Part shown: positions 32,973 through 41,171 of the stretch, in pieces
Numbering within the stretch: position 1 is the stretch's first letter
Layout: every line of letters begins with the position of its first letter
Assembly (NCBI RefSeq): GCF_003330765.1
Contig: NZ_CP024903.1
Span: 2,046,001-2,110,000 of the forward strand
DNA from: Burkholderia pyrrocinia
GTDB lineage: Bacteria; Pseudomonadota; Gammaproteobacteria; Burkholderiales; Burkholderiaceae
Reading direction: 5' to 3'
DNA: 64,000 bases
The notes under the pieces: generated by a model
What the model was told of the DNA's origin: nothing
The model's database searches: none
What the model saw: the letters and a program-made list of their open reading frames with translations, nothing else
Program-made: the position numbers and the translations under genes

Positions 32973-33356
32973 CTACCGACCTCGAATCTCGGACGTGACT
33001 CCAGCGACGCTTTCCCGCTTGCGGGGATCGTCGTGCGGCATCGCGTTCAAGACACGGTGATGCCTCATCCCGCGAGCACGCGCGTTGACGGCGATGTCGT
33101 GCCCTCGCGCAACGGTGAGATCGGCGTCGATGTCGAGATGCACGTCCACAAGGATCAGATCGCCCGTCTTTCGCGTGCGCAGGTCGCGCACGTCCGGTGT
33201 CGTACGCAGCGTCGCGCGGATCGCCTGCACATCTTCGGCGTCGGCCGCCCGATCCATCAAGCCATGTAATGCGTCCCAACCGAAAGTGGCGTTTTTTTTC
33301 ACGATCAGGGCGGCGATCGGATCAAGAAGCGGCCGGGACGCATGGTGCTCCAGCAC
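32973..33356 (-). pseudogene. Cation diffusion facilitator (CDF) C-terminal remnant
   Basis: The 127-codon frame encodes RPLLDPIAALIVKKNATFGW (end of the last membrane helix) and the cytoplasmic dimerisation domain with VRDLRTRKTGDLILVDVHLD, DLTVARGHDIAVNARARG and HRVLNAMPHDDP, all typical of FieF/CDF metal exporters. The first five membrane helices with the Zn/Fe site are missing, so it is a truncated remnant. Its position next to the P1B metal ATPase suggests a former metal-efflux cluster. Confidence 0.75.
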
Positions 33357-33372
33357 GACCGAACATCGACAT

Positions 33373-33720
33373 TTAGATCGAAAGCTCCTCGAACGCCATC
33401 AAGGCATGTGCCGCATACATCATCGACGGGCCGCCGCCCATGTAGACGGCGACACCCGCGACGTCCTCGACCTCCTCACGTGTCGCCTTCAATTTGATCA
33501 GCGATTGCATATGGAAACCGATACAGTCGTCGCATCGGCATGATATTGCGATGCCTAACGCGATCAGCTCGCGGGTCTTCTTCGTCAGCGCGCCATCTTC
33601 GGTACCGGCCGCGCCCAACGCACTGAAGGCGGACACGAGTTCTGGCTGCGATTGCCGAAGCTTGCGCAGTTGCTCGGCGACCTCCGCGGTTCTTTCACGA
33701 TAGCGCAGTGAATTCGACAT
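33373..33720 (-). CDS. Carboxymuconolactone decarboxylase / AhpD-like protein
   Basis: The 115-residue helical protein has the AhpD-type redox motif CDDCIGFH (CxxCxxxH) in ISCRCDDCIGFHMQSLIKL, preceded by TKKTRELIALGIA and followed by EEVEDVAGVAVYMGGGPS. Family members act as small disulfide reductases/peroxidase partners or gamma-CMD enzymes; the CxxC favours a redox role. Start 33720 has GGAG ten bases upstream and fits the family length. Confidence 0.9.
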   Translation of the reverse strand: MSNSLRYRERTAEVAEQLRKLRQSQPELVSAFSALGAAGTEDGALTKKTRELIALGIAISCRCDDCIGFHMQSLIKLKATREEVEDVAGVAVYMGGGPSMMYAAHALMAFEELSI

Positions 33721-33930
33721 GGCTGGGTAACTCCGGAATGAGGGGATCAAGTCGGCGCATCACGCCTTGACACGGTGACGTGGAATGATGCGACGCACGG
33801 TTGGCAACAGTGTGATCTCCAGCGTAGTTCGATGGTATTGACGCTCACCACGGCGTACTTGATCTGAGGCAAAGGATCGACCGCCCCTTCTGTGTACGGT
33901 GGAGCACATGCAAACGGCTTGGAGACTGTC

Positions 33931-34323
33931 ATGTCCAGAGCGAATACGTTCACCGTTACGTGCTTGCTCGGCGTCGCGATCGCGATGACGGCCTGTTTGG
34001 CCGATGCCCAGCCAGGTCAGTCCACTCGTGGTCCCGCCATCGAATCGGGCGGCATGATCTACGGTAGTCAACTGATGACGCCGGTCGAGCGGAATGAATA
34101 CCATACCCGTATGCGCGGTGCGGCGTCGGACGCCGAGCGCGAGAAAATACGTGACGAGCACCACGCTGAGATGCAGAAACGTGCGAAGGCGCGCGGCATC
34201 AAGTTGCCGGATGTTCCCCCCATGAGGGGCATGCATCGGGGGCAAGGCATGGGTATGGGCATGGGTCCGGGCTACATGCATGGCCAGCCTTGCGACCCCG
34301 GAAACGGCGCTGCCAGCCAGTAG
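33931..34323 (+). CDS. Exported His/Met-rich small protein
   Basis: The 130-residue product has a signal peptide (to about ADA|QPG; an alternative lipobox-like TAC is present). The mature part has a charged helix (EREKIRDEHHAEMQKRAKARG) and a C-terminal Met/His/Gly tail (GMHRGQGMGMGMGPGYMHG), a composition common in periplasmic copper-binding proteins. GGAG precedes ATG 33931. It is divergent from the AhpD-like gene. Copper or other metal binding is inference from composition. Confidence 0.72.
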   Translation: MSRANTFTVTCLLGVAIAMTACLADAQPGQSTRGPAIESGGMIYGSQLMTPVERNEYHTRMRGAASDAEREKIRDEHHAEMQKRAKARGIKLPDVPPMRGMHRGQGMGMGMGPGYMHGQPCDPGNGAASQ

Positions 34324-34329
34324 TTTCCG

Positions 34330-34680
34330 TCCTTGCCTCATCCGTGAGCCGGGCGGAATTGAACGTGAGAGCGAGCGGCTCGATGGTCTTGCCAGTGACG
34401 ACGTGCCGACCGGCGCCGGTCGGCGTGCTGCCATGACAGGTCGCGCAATTCCGGTCGCGCCCATGTCGAGACGTGAACAACTGTTGACCTCGCGACGACA
34501 TTGCGCCCTCGCCTGCCTGCGGCGTGTAGCCGTCCGGCTACTGGTCAGGTGATCGGCATGTGCGCCGGCAATGTTGGCAAACAACACCGCGCCGCAAAGG
34601 GCACTGCGGGCAAAGCGCGCGAAATGAACGGATTTCCGCGTCGCGATCCTCCTGATCGATGCGTTTATGTTCGGGCGGAT
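34330..34680 (-). pseudogene. DUF1924/SHP-type monoheme cytochrome, broken
   Basis: A signal-like stretch (SALCGAVLFANIAGAHAD) lies in one frame. After a shift near 34545, MSSRGQQLFTSRHGRDRNCATCHG then GRHVVTGKTIEPLAL appear in the next frame, which is the DUF1924 (sphaeroides heme protein-like) core with CATCH heme motif. The usual C-terminus after ARLTDEART is lost where the gene runs into the His/Met-rich gene. Frameshift plus truncation make it non-functional. Confidence 0.7.
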
Positions 34681-34776
34681 TCCTGACAGTACTAAACGTA
34701 CTGGCCGTGTGTGCGGCCTGGCGAACGAACACTGCCGGCTGCCCGGCCGATCCGGAATACGCGCGCCGGTGCGAAT

Positions 34777-37155
34777 TCAGTACAGCAGAAACGCCGGGCG
34801 CTCGTGCGCGAACGCAGCATCTTGCGCATCGACGACACGTTCGATATCGTCAAGCGACCGCCCCGCTTCCAGCATGTCGGCCACCTCGCGCGAGCCGACC
34901 GATGCACGTATCGCATCGATCCGGAACTGCGCCGGATAACGCCGGTGCAGCGCCAGTGCGAGCGCCAGCCCGATCTCGCCCGGCCGCACCGCGCCGGGCG
35001 GCCGTTCGATGCGCACCCCTTCGCACAACCTGCCGCGATACGGCCCCTCCGCTGGCACGAAGCGAACCGGCGAGAATGTCGCGTCCAGCTGCATCGCGCG
35101 AAGATCGACCGCGAGGATGCGCCCGTCGATCCACGGCGCGCCCACCACGCCGAACGGTGTCTCGGTGCCGCGCCCGACACTGACCGCCGCTCCCTCGATG
35201 AGCCCCGTCTCCGGGTACAGCGACAACGCGGCGCCATCGCGCAGGTTCGGCGATGGCGGCACCCGGCCGAGCCCGGTATCGCCGAAGCGCATCGCACGCA
35301 CGTAATTCGCCATCGGCACCACGGTCAGCGCCGCGCCGATATGCAGGCGGTCGTTGAACAGCCGCGCCAGTTCGCCGAGCGTCATGCCGGGCTGGAGCGG
35401 CAACGGGTAATAGCCGGTGAACGTGGCCGGCCCGGCATCGGCCACTGGGCCGCCGAACGTATCGCCGCCCAGCGGGTCCGGGCGGTCGAGCACGAGCACC
35501 GGGCGATGCGCGGCGGCGCCGGCCTCGAGCGCGTAACCAAGTGTGGCCAGGTACGTGAAGAAGCGTAAGCCTGCGTCCTGCAGGTCGATCACCAGCACGT
35601 CGACGTCGGCGAGCAGCGCGGGCGCGATCCTGCGGCGATCGCCGTAGAGACTGTGAATGACCACACCGGTCGCGGCGTCGATCGTGTCGGCGAACGTCTC
35701 GTCGACGTCGGTACCGAGCCCATGCTCGGGCGCGAACAGTGCGACGAGCCGCGCGCCGGGCGCCTGCGCGAGCAAGTCGACCGTTCGCCGGCCGAACCGG
35801 TCGAACCCGCTGCGGTTCGTGACGAGCGCAATGCGCTTGCCGGCCACGGCCGCGAAGCCGCTTGCCGCCAGCACGTCGATGCCGGCCAGCACCGGCCCGC
35901 GCGACACCGGCAACCGGCCGGCCTGCGCGATGGCCGCCGCCATCGCGGGCACGCGCGTCGCAATCTGTGACGGCGTCACGGGCGCGGCCTCGCTCGATAC
36001 GATGCCGAGCACGAGCGAGCGCAATGGCATCGCCGTGCCGGCTTCGTCGGGATACAGCCGGCTCGTCAGCACGACCGCAAAGCGGCGCGTCACGGGATCG
36101 ATCCACAGCGTCGTGCCCGTATAGCCGAAGTGTTGCAGCGCGCCGACCGGCGGCAACCGGTAGCGGTTCGCGACGAGCGGCGGCCCGACCGCCCAGCCTG
36201 GCGTGTGCAGGTCGCCTTCCGCATCGAGCGTGGCAGGCGTCTCGAGCGCGGCGACGCCGCGGCGCGCCAGCACGCGCACCGCGCCGAGCGCGCCGCCGTT
36301 CAGCAGCATGCGCGCGAAGCGCGCCAGATCGTCCGCACTCGCGAACAGGCCTGCGTTGCCGGCAACGCCGCCCATCGCGGCCGCGACGGGATCGTGGACG
36401 CTCCCCCGGAGCAGACGGCCATCGCGAACGGTAGTGGGCGCCACGCGCGCGAACAGCGGCGGCGGTGGCCGGAACGCGGTGCTCGCCATCCCGAGCGGCG
36501 CGAACACATGTGCGGCGCACCACGCGTCGAGCGGCCGGTGCGACACGCGCTCGACGATCTCGCCAAGCACCACGTAGTTGACGTCGCTGTAGCGCACCTG
36601 TGTGCCGGCCGGCGCGCCGGGTGTCATCGCGACGATGTCGGCCAGCACGGCGGCACGGCTGCGCAGCGCCCGGGACGACGACACACCGGCCGGCAGCCCC
36701 GACACATGCGCGAGCAACTGGCGGATCGTGATGCCGGCCTTGCCGTGCGCACCGAACGCGGGCCAGTAGCGCGCGGCCGGCGCGTCGAGGCTCAGCATGC
36801 CGCGCTCCGCGAGCTGCATGATTGCGACCGCCGTCGCCACCGGCTTGGTCAGCGACGCGAGATCGAAGATGGTATCGGCCGTCATCGCCTCGACATGTTC
36901 ACCCGTCACGCGCAGGCCGCGCGCGACGCGCACCCGCACGCCGTCCGCATCGCCCGTCACGACTACCGCGCCGGCAAGATGGCCGTCGGCGATCTCGGCG
37001 GCGATCGCCTCGTCGATCACGGCGGCCTGATGCTGCGCCACGGCCGTGTCGGGCTCCGCGTGCGCACCGGCTGACGCAAGCGCGAACAGCAGCGTGCCGG
37101 TCAGCGCGGTAGCGCAGCGGGATCGTAGCGATCGAGCGCGTTCCACTGTATCCAT
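34777..37155 (-). CDS. Serine beta-lactamase-like hydrolase fused to NamZ-type (DUF1343) muramidase domain
   Basis: The 792-residue exported protein. Residues 1-33 are a signal peptide; about 40-385 form a class C beta-lactamase/esterase fold with SLTK (101-104) and YSD (189-191) plus a HFGYTG segment; about 400-792 match DUF1343, the family of exo-N-acetylmuramidase NamZ: ALVTNRSGFDRFGRRTVDLL, LFAPEHGLGTDVDETFADT, VLVIDLQDAGLRFFTYLATL, VLDRPDPLGG, RGTETPFGVVGAPWIDG. It probably acts on peptidoglycan fragments in the periplasm, coupling a peptidase/esterase-like domain to MurNAc release. The start region overlaps another reading frame (37101-37244). Confidence 0.88.
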   Translation of the reverse strand: MDTVERARSLRSRCATALTGTLLFALASAGAHAEPDTAVAQHQAAVIDEAIAAEIADGHLAGAVVVTGDADGVRVRVARGLRVTGEHVEAMTADTIFDLASLTKPVATAVAIMQLAERGMLSLDAPAARYWPAFGAHGKAGITIRQLLAHVSGLPAGVSSSRALRSRAAVLADIVAMTPGAPAGTQVRYSDVNYVVLGEIVERVSHRPLDAWCAAHVFAPLGMASTAFRPPPPLFARVAPTTVRDGRLLRGSVHDPVAAAMGGVAGNAGLFASADDLARFARMLLNGGALGAVRVLARRGVAALETPATLDAEGDLHTPGWAVGPPLVANRYRLPPVGALQHFGYTGTTLWIDPVTRRFAVVLTSRLYPDEAGTAMPLRSLVLGIVSSEAAPVTPSQIATRVPAMAAAIAQAGRLPVSRGPVLAGIDVLAASGFAAVAGKRIALVTNRSGFDRFGRRTVDLLAQAPGARLVALFAPEHGLGTDVDETFADTIDAATGVVIHSLYGDRRRIAPALLADVDVLVIDLQDAGLRFFTYLATLGYALEAGAAAHRPVLVLDRPDPLGGDTFGGPVADAGPATFTGYYPLPLQPGMTLGELARLFNDRLHIGAALTVVPMANYVRAMRFGDTGLGRVPPSPNLRDGAALSLYPETGLIEGAAVSVGRGTETPFGVVGAPWIDGRILAVDLRAMQLDATFSPVRFVPAEGPYRGRLCEGVRIERPPGAVRPGEIGLALALALHRRYPAQFRIDAIRASVGSREVADMLEAGRSLDDIERVVDAQDAAFAHERPAFLLY

Positions 37156-37244
37156 TCCTTCGTGCCGGCAGCATCGGCGGTGTCGACCTGCGAGCGGATG
37201 TCCACTGCGTCGACGGCGTCAAAATCCGCGATCGGCTGCGGCAT
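37101..37244 (-). pseudogene. C-terminal fragment of the DUF4015 glycoside-hydrolase-like gene
   Basis: A 47-codon frame ends DAADA-type sequence VDTADAAGTKEW, then WNALDRYDPAALPR-stop, matching the C-terminus of the protein at 39008-40264 (VDAADAAGTDGW, WNPRNRYDPAALPR-stop). Nothing upstream continues the homology. Its last 18 codons overlap, in another frame, the start codon and first residues of the hydrolase at 34777-37155. Confidence 0.65.
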
Positions 37245-37284
37245 CGTCAGTTCGCCCCCTCGCCGGTCCTGACCTAGCGCGCGG

Positions 37285-37761
37285 CTAGCGGACCGGATGC
37301 TGCTGCGATCCGGAACACTCGGCACACAGACGCATTGCGCCGTGCCGTTCAGGGTCGTGCCAGTAAAAGCGCACATCGACGGCCCCCCGTGCCGGTACGA
37401 CGACGTGCCGAACTTCCTGAACGGCCCTGTCGTGCGCGGACACGGTATATCGCCCCGGCGGCACGCGGGCGAACAGGAACGGGCCGCTCGTGTGCGCGTC
37501 GAGAATCGTCGACTTTCCGGACGACAGCGTGACATCGACATCGGAAAGATAATGGCCCCTCTTCGATGCGAACGTGATCCGCAGGTTGTATCGCGGGGCG
37601 ACATCGCGAAACGCGGTGACCTCGTCCTGACCGATTCCGCCGGTGATATACGCGACACCGTTCCGCTCGATCGGCTCGGGCGACGTTTCAGCCAGCGCGC
37701 TCGCACCGACGTTCAGCAAGCAGGTTGCCAGCAGCAGCATCTTCACGGTTCCGGTCCACAT
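37285..37761 (-). CDS. Secreted carboxypeptidase-regulatory-like domain protein, distant third member
   Basis: The 158-residue exported protein: signal peptide to about 25, then AYITGGIGQDEVTAFRD, GHYLSDVDVTLSSGKSTILD, TSGPFLFARVPPGRYTVSAHD. This is the same fold and motif order as the cassette proteins at 4225-4659 and 18721-19155 (YLSGGIGSD, DYLADVPV, GPFLLV, GRYTVTA). It has a C-terminal extension with CAEC. AGGAGAG precedes ATG 37761. It stands alone, without the pseudo-HtrA or Rieske partners, and has a perfect FNR/ANR box 130 bases upstream. Confidence 0.8.
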   Translation of the reverse strand: MWTGTVKMLLLATCLLNVGASALAETSPEPIERNGVAYITGGIGQDEVTAFRDVAPRYNLRITFASKRGHYLSDVDVTLSSGKSTILDAHTSGPFLFARVPPGRYTVSAHDRAVQEVRHVVVPARGAVDVRFYWHDPERHGAMRLCAECSGSQQHPVR

Positions 37762-37890
37762 CTTCACTCTCCTGATTGAGCACGCATGGCTGCGATGCCG
37801 CCCGTCCGATCGTGGAACGTGTCGCGTGCGGTGACGTCGCGCATTCGCGTCGACGACGATGTCAGCGTCGCGCGGAACGTCGATTTCCCG

Positions 37891-37904
37891 TTGACTCAAG
37901 TCAA
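37891..37904 (-). promoter_or_regulatory. FNR/ANR box upstream of the third regulatory-like protein
   Basis: TTGAC-TCAA-GTCAA is a perfect dyad. It lies in the 470-base region 37762-38231 between a minus-strand gene and the plus-strand LRAT-like gene; no gene is recognised in the rest of that region. It is 130 bases from the former start and 328 from the latter. Confidence 0.7.
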
Positions 37905-38231
37905 GTGCGCGCCTGTCGAAGCCGAACGAAGCCGGACGGGCCCCGGCGAAACAGTCATCGCGCCCCATCTGCCCGAGCGGCACGGCAAGCCTGAAAACAC
38001 GGGGGAAACAGCATCCGGCCGGCGCAATCGTTCGTGACGGCTGTCAGCGGATATTGCACGGCCCGTCGGAAATTTCCGACACGGTGGCCCGACGTCGGAC
38101 AGCAAGCTCAGGCCACGCTGATTGTCCCGCGCGGCCCCACTACCAATACTGGAGACGTGACAGGATACAACGTGTTTCGCGGCCGGTACGCGGTTCTTCC
38201 GCCCCGCTGCCGCAGGACCGAGGAGCTGGCG

Positions 38232-38729
38232 ATGATTGATCCGACCGCAGCGCACGCCGACGACGCCATGCTGGATGGCGAACCGCCGATCGGTGCCCAC
38301 CTCGTGACCCGCCGCCCCGGCTATGCGCATCACGGGATCTACATTGGCGACGGCAACGTAATTCACTACGCTGGATGGTCACGCCACGCGAGCGGCGGTC
38401 CGGTCGAGGTCGTCACCCTGGACGGCTTCCGTGCCGGTTTCGGGCTCGCGGTCATCCGACACGCGCGCACGCTGTACGTTGGAACGGAAGCCGCGCGCCG
38501 CGCGGCATCGCGTCTTGGCGAATGCCAATACCGGCTGCTCACGAACAACTGCGAGCACTTCTGCCTGTGGTGCCTGTTCGGTGTCGGGCGGAGCGAGCAG
38601 GTCGCGTCGTGTCTGCGCAACCCGGTACACGGCATTGCGGTCGCCGTCATGCTGATGGCGTGCGTTCTGGCCGCGCGATTGCATCCGGCGACGACCGGGC
38701 GCGACTGCCTGGCACGGTATATGGCCTAG
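38232..38729 (+). CDS. LRAT-domain (NlpC/P60-like) protein with C-terminal membrane anchor
   Basis: The 165-residue protein has the LRAT fold: GAHLVTRRPGYAHHGIYIGD with His34, VIHYAG with His45, and NNCEHFCLWCLFG with the nucleophile Cys107. These three match the Cys-His-His set of lecithin:retinol acyltransferase-like thiol hydrolases/acyltransferases. A hydrophobic helix follows (about 133-150). Start 38232 has AGGAG six bases upstream. Bacterial members are poorly characterised; lipid acyl transfer or amide hydrolysis is likely but unproven. Confidence 0.82.
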   Translation: MIDPTAAHADDAMLDGEPPIGAHLVTRRPGYAHHGIYIGDGNVIHYAGWSRHASGGPVEVVTLDGFRAGFGLAVIRHARTLYVGTEAARRAASRLGECQYRLLTNNCEHFCLWCLFGVGRSEQVASCLRNPVHGIAVAVMLMACVLAARLHPATTGRDCLARYMA

Positions 38730-38761
38730 TATCGATGGCAGGGCCGTCGTTCAATCATTCG

Positions 38762-38962
38762 TCAACTTGACCGTCGTCCGCGCCCCCCAAAAGACGCCAT
38801 GCGCACGCCCCACCGTTTCGCCTGCGCGATCGCGATGCGGATCGCGCTGCCCTCGGTACGTCCCCGCCGCAGCAGCGCATTGGCGATATCGATCGCCTTG
38901 CCGCGAACCGGCGGCGGCAGATTCCGCATCGAAGGCGGATAACACGCGTCATTCCACGGCAT
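38762..38962 (-). CDS. Small conserved hypothetical protein
   Basis: The 66-residue basic protein MPWNDACYPPSMRNLPPPVR continues with KAIDIANALL and GSAIRIAIAQAKRWG. The pattern 'P-x-S-M-x-x-L-P-x-x-V-R-x-K-A-I-x-I-A-N-A-L' recurs, as I remember it, in small bacterial proteins of unknown function. Its ribosome-binding site is weak and it is convergent with the LRAT-like gene. It starts 46 bases after the DUF4015 stop on the same strand and may be read from that transcript. Confidence 0.6.
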   Translation of the reverse strand: MPWNDACYPPSMRNLPPPVRGKAIDIANALLRRGRTEGSAIRIAIAQAKRWGVRMASFGGRGRRSS

Positions 38963-39007
38963 GATCGATTCGACTACTGCACGTTCGTGCCGGTCCGCAC
39001 CTGCCGC

Positions 39008-40264
39008 TCAGCGCGGCAAAGCGGCAGGATCGTAGCGATTGCGCGGATTCCACAGCATCCAGCCGTCCGTGCCCGCTGCATCGGCCGCGTCGACCTGTGC
39101 GCGGATCTCGTCGGCATCGAACGGCCGGTGATCGAACGCATAGTCGCGAAACGCCTGGAGCCACGGCCGAAACCGGACACCGTCCAGCCCGGTCCGGCGC
39201 TTCGCCTCGGCCAGCGACCGCGACACGATCTCGCCCGGATGCTCGGTCGGCTTCCGGCAGCCGGGCAGGCCCCACGTGAAGCCGGACGGATACAGCATCG
39301 GTGACACATAGTCGACGACCGGTCCGAGCGCGTCGAGCCGCTGTCCGATCGCGGTGTCGTCGGCGTTCCAGCAGACGTACCCGAAGATGTCGGCCGACAT
39401 GTAGAGGTTGTACGGTCGCAGCCGTTCGCGCGCACCGGTCAGGAATCCCGAGATCGCCGCGACCCGGTTGGCCTCGGTATTGGGCTCGGCGAACCGGAGG
39501 CCGTTGGCGTCGGGAAAGCGCAGGTAGTCGAACTGGATTTCGTCGAAACCCATGCGGGCAGCCTGGTCGGCGACGTCGAAATTGTGTTGCCATGCCGCGC
39601 GCGATGCCGGATCGATCCAGCGCTGATGCTCGCGGTCCTGCCAGATCTCGCCGGCTGCATCGCGCACGGCCCACTCGGGATGAGCACGAGCCAGCGGGTC
39701 GTCCTTGAACACGACGATGCGGGCAATCAGGTAAAGACCGCGCGCATGGAACGTCCGCAGCAGCTCCGGCAGATCAGGCGGATGAACGATGGCACCGGAG
39801 ACATTGTTCGCGGCACCGGAGATTTCGCGCGCCAGGCTTCGATATGGCGTCGCGCCGCTGTCGCCCTTCACGTCGATCACGAGCGCGTTGATCGCCGTCT
39901 TGTCCTGGAGAGACAGCGCCGCCTCGCGCAGCGTGCGGTCCACGACGCCGTAAGCGGACAGATAGACGGCTTTCGGACGCACCGGCGTCATCCGGATCGT
40001 ATGCGCGACATCGGCTGGCGCGAGCGTGACTTCGGTTCGCGCGTAGCCCGGCGCACGCACGCTCAGGCGTGTACCCGCCGCGTCGATCTCCAGTGAAAAC
40101 GCGCCGTCGCGATCCGCGGTCCGGTTCACGCCCGCCGCGTGGCCGATCGCGCCGGCCAGAGGGTGCCCGTTCGTCGCGTCGACGACGGTGATCGTGACGG
40201 GCGCCGCCCGGGCCGCGAATCCGGCGAGCGAAACGAGCAGACAGACGATCAGGCGTTCGATCAC
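39008..40264 (-). CDS. Putative glycoside hydrolase (DUF4015, TIM-barrel type)
   Basis: The 418-residue exported protein: signal peptide to about 22, a short carboxypeptidase-regulatory-like beta domain (about 23-95; TITVVDATNGHPLAGA, APGYARTEVTL), then the DUF4015 barrel: KAVYLSAYGVVDRTLREAAL, INALVIDVKGDSG, RGLYLIARIVVFKDDPLA, FDEIQFDYLRFPD, SADIFGYVCW, DYVSPMLYPSGF. The GTG start overlaps the deacetylase stop as GTGA, so the two are coupled. Likely acts on extracytoplasmic polysaccharide. A fragment of its 3' end is duplicated at 37101-37244. Confidence 0.82.
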   Translation of the reverse strand: MIERLIVCLLVSLAGFAARAAPVTITVVDATNGHPLAGAIGHAAGVNRTADRDGAFSLEIDAAGTRLSVRAPGYARTEVTLAPADVAHTIRMTPVRPKAVYLSAYGVVDRTLREAALSLQDKTAINALVIDVKGDSGATPYRSLAREISGAANNVSGAIVHPPDLPELLRTFHARGLYLIARIVVFKDDPLARAHPEWAVRDAAGEIWQDREHQRWIDPASRAAWQHNFDVADQAARMGFDEIQFDYLRFPDANGLRFAEPNTEANRVAAISGFLTGARERLRPYNLYMSADIFGYVCWNADDTAIGQRLDALGPVVDYVSPMLYPSGFTWGLPGCRKPTEHPGEIVSRSLAEAKRRTGLDGVRFRPWLQAFRDYAFDHRPFDADEIRAQVDAADAAGTDGWMLWNPRNRYDPAALPR

Positions 40265-41052
40265 GGCTTTCCCCCGGCGGTTCTCAGCAATCCGTTCATG
40301 CATCGTGTGTCGCAGGCGTCCGTCATCAGATAGCGCGGCAGCGCCACTGCCGGGTCGGTGATACGAACGGGGCGCGCGTCGAGCGTGAATGCCGCGACGT
40401 AGCCTTCGCGAGCGGCCAGCTGGTCGGTCTGCGCATCATGGATGCCGAACGGCCAGGCCAGCATCCGGACCGGCTGGCCGGTTTCGGACTCGAGCCGTTC
40501 GCGGGACCGGCTCAACTGGAACGACACGAAGCGCTGGTAGTCGTCCGGCGTGAGTCGGGCGCGCTCGGTGCGGAAATTAGGATGCCAGTACGTGTGGGAC
40601 TCGATGTCGAACACGCCGGACTGCCCGAGCGTGCGCAACTGGTCCCATGTCATCGCATAGCTGGCGTTGGAGATGGCCGACGGATAGATGAACAGCGTGA
40701 CCGGCATCGGATGGGCGGCCAGCAATGGGCGCAGCACGTCGTAGACGGAGCGATGACCGTCGTCGACAGTGATCGCGACCGCTCGCGCTGGCATGGCATC
40801 GGCCTGGCCGTCATGCCAGCGCACGACGTCGGCGAGCGGCACGATGCGGTAGCCGTTCGCCTCGATCGCCTGCAGCTGGTTGCGGAACGTTTCGGTACGC
40901 ACCGTCATCGAATCCACGCGTGCGGTCGCGAACCGGTGGTAGACCAGGATCAGCACACGCTGCGGTGGAGAATCGACGGTCGCGACGTCGGCGGACGAAA
41001 CCGGCAGCACACACGACAGCAGGAGCAGACAGACGATCAGGCGAAAGGCCAT
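40261..41052 (-). CDS. Polysaccharide deacetylase (CE4/NodB domain), exported
   Basis: The 263-residue protein has a signal peptide (to about 20) and a NodB fold: LILVYHRF, AITVDDGHRSVYDVL (catalytic Asp-Asp), FDIESHTYWHPNF with the metal-binding His-x3-His, and WPFGIHD. It would remove N-acetyl groups from an amino-sugar polymer in the periplasm. It is the first gene of a two-gene operon with the DUF4015 hydrolase, comparable in logic to PgaB, where a deacetylase and a glycoside-hydrolase-like domain act together; here they are separate proteins (inference). Confidence 0.88.
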   Translation of the reverse strand: MAFRLIVCLLLLSCVLPVSSADVATVDSPPQRVLILVYHRFATARVDSMTVRTETFRNQLQAIEANGYRIVPLADVVRWHDGQADAMPARAVAITVDDGHRSVYDVLRPLLAAHPMPVTLFIYPSAISNASYAMTWDQLRTLGQSGVFDIESHTYWHPNFRTERARLTPDDYQRFVSFQLSRSRERLESETGQPVRMLAWPFGIHDAQTDQLAAREGYVAAFTLDARPVRITDPAVALPRYLMTDACDTRCMNGLLRTAGGKP

Positions 41053-41171
41053 GGCGGACCTCGTGAAATGACTGCCCCATTTTTCGTGATCGCGGCGCGG
41101 CACCCGCTGAGCCAGATCAACGATCGATCGCGCATCAACGAGATGCGTGCACGCGTCCGGCCGCTTGCTCG

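Noticed and set aside
41108-41121. FNR box upstream of the polysaccharide deacetylase
   Set aside because: On the minus strand it reads TTGAT-CTGG-CTCAG, with two mismatches in the second half-site, too weak to claim.
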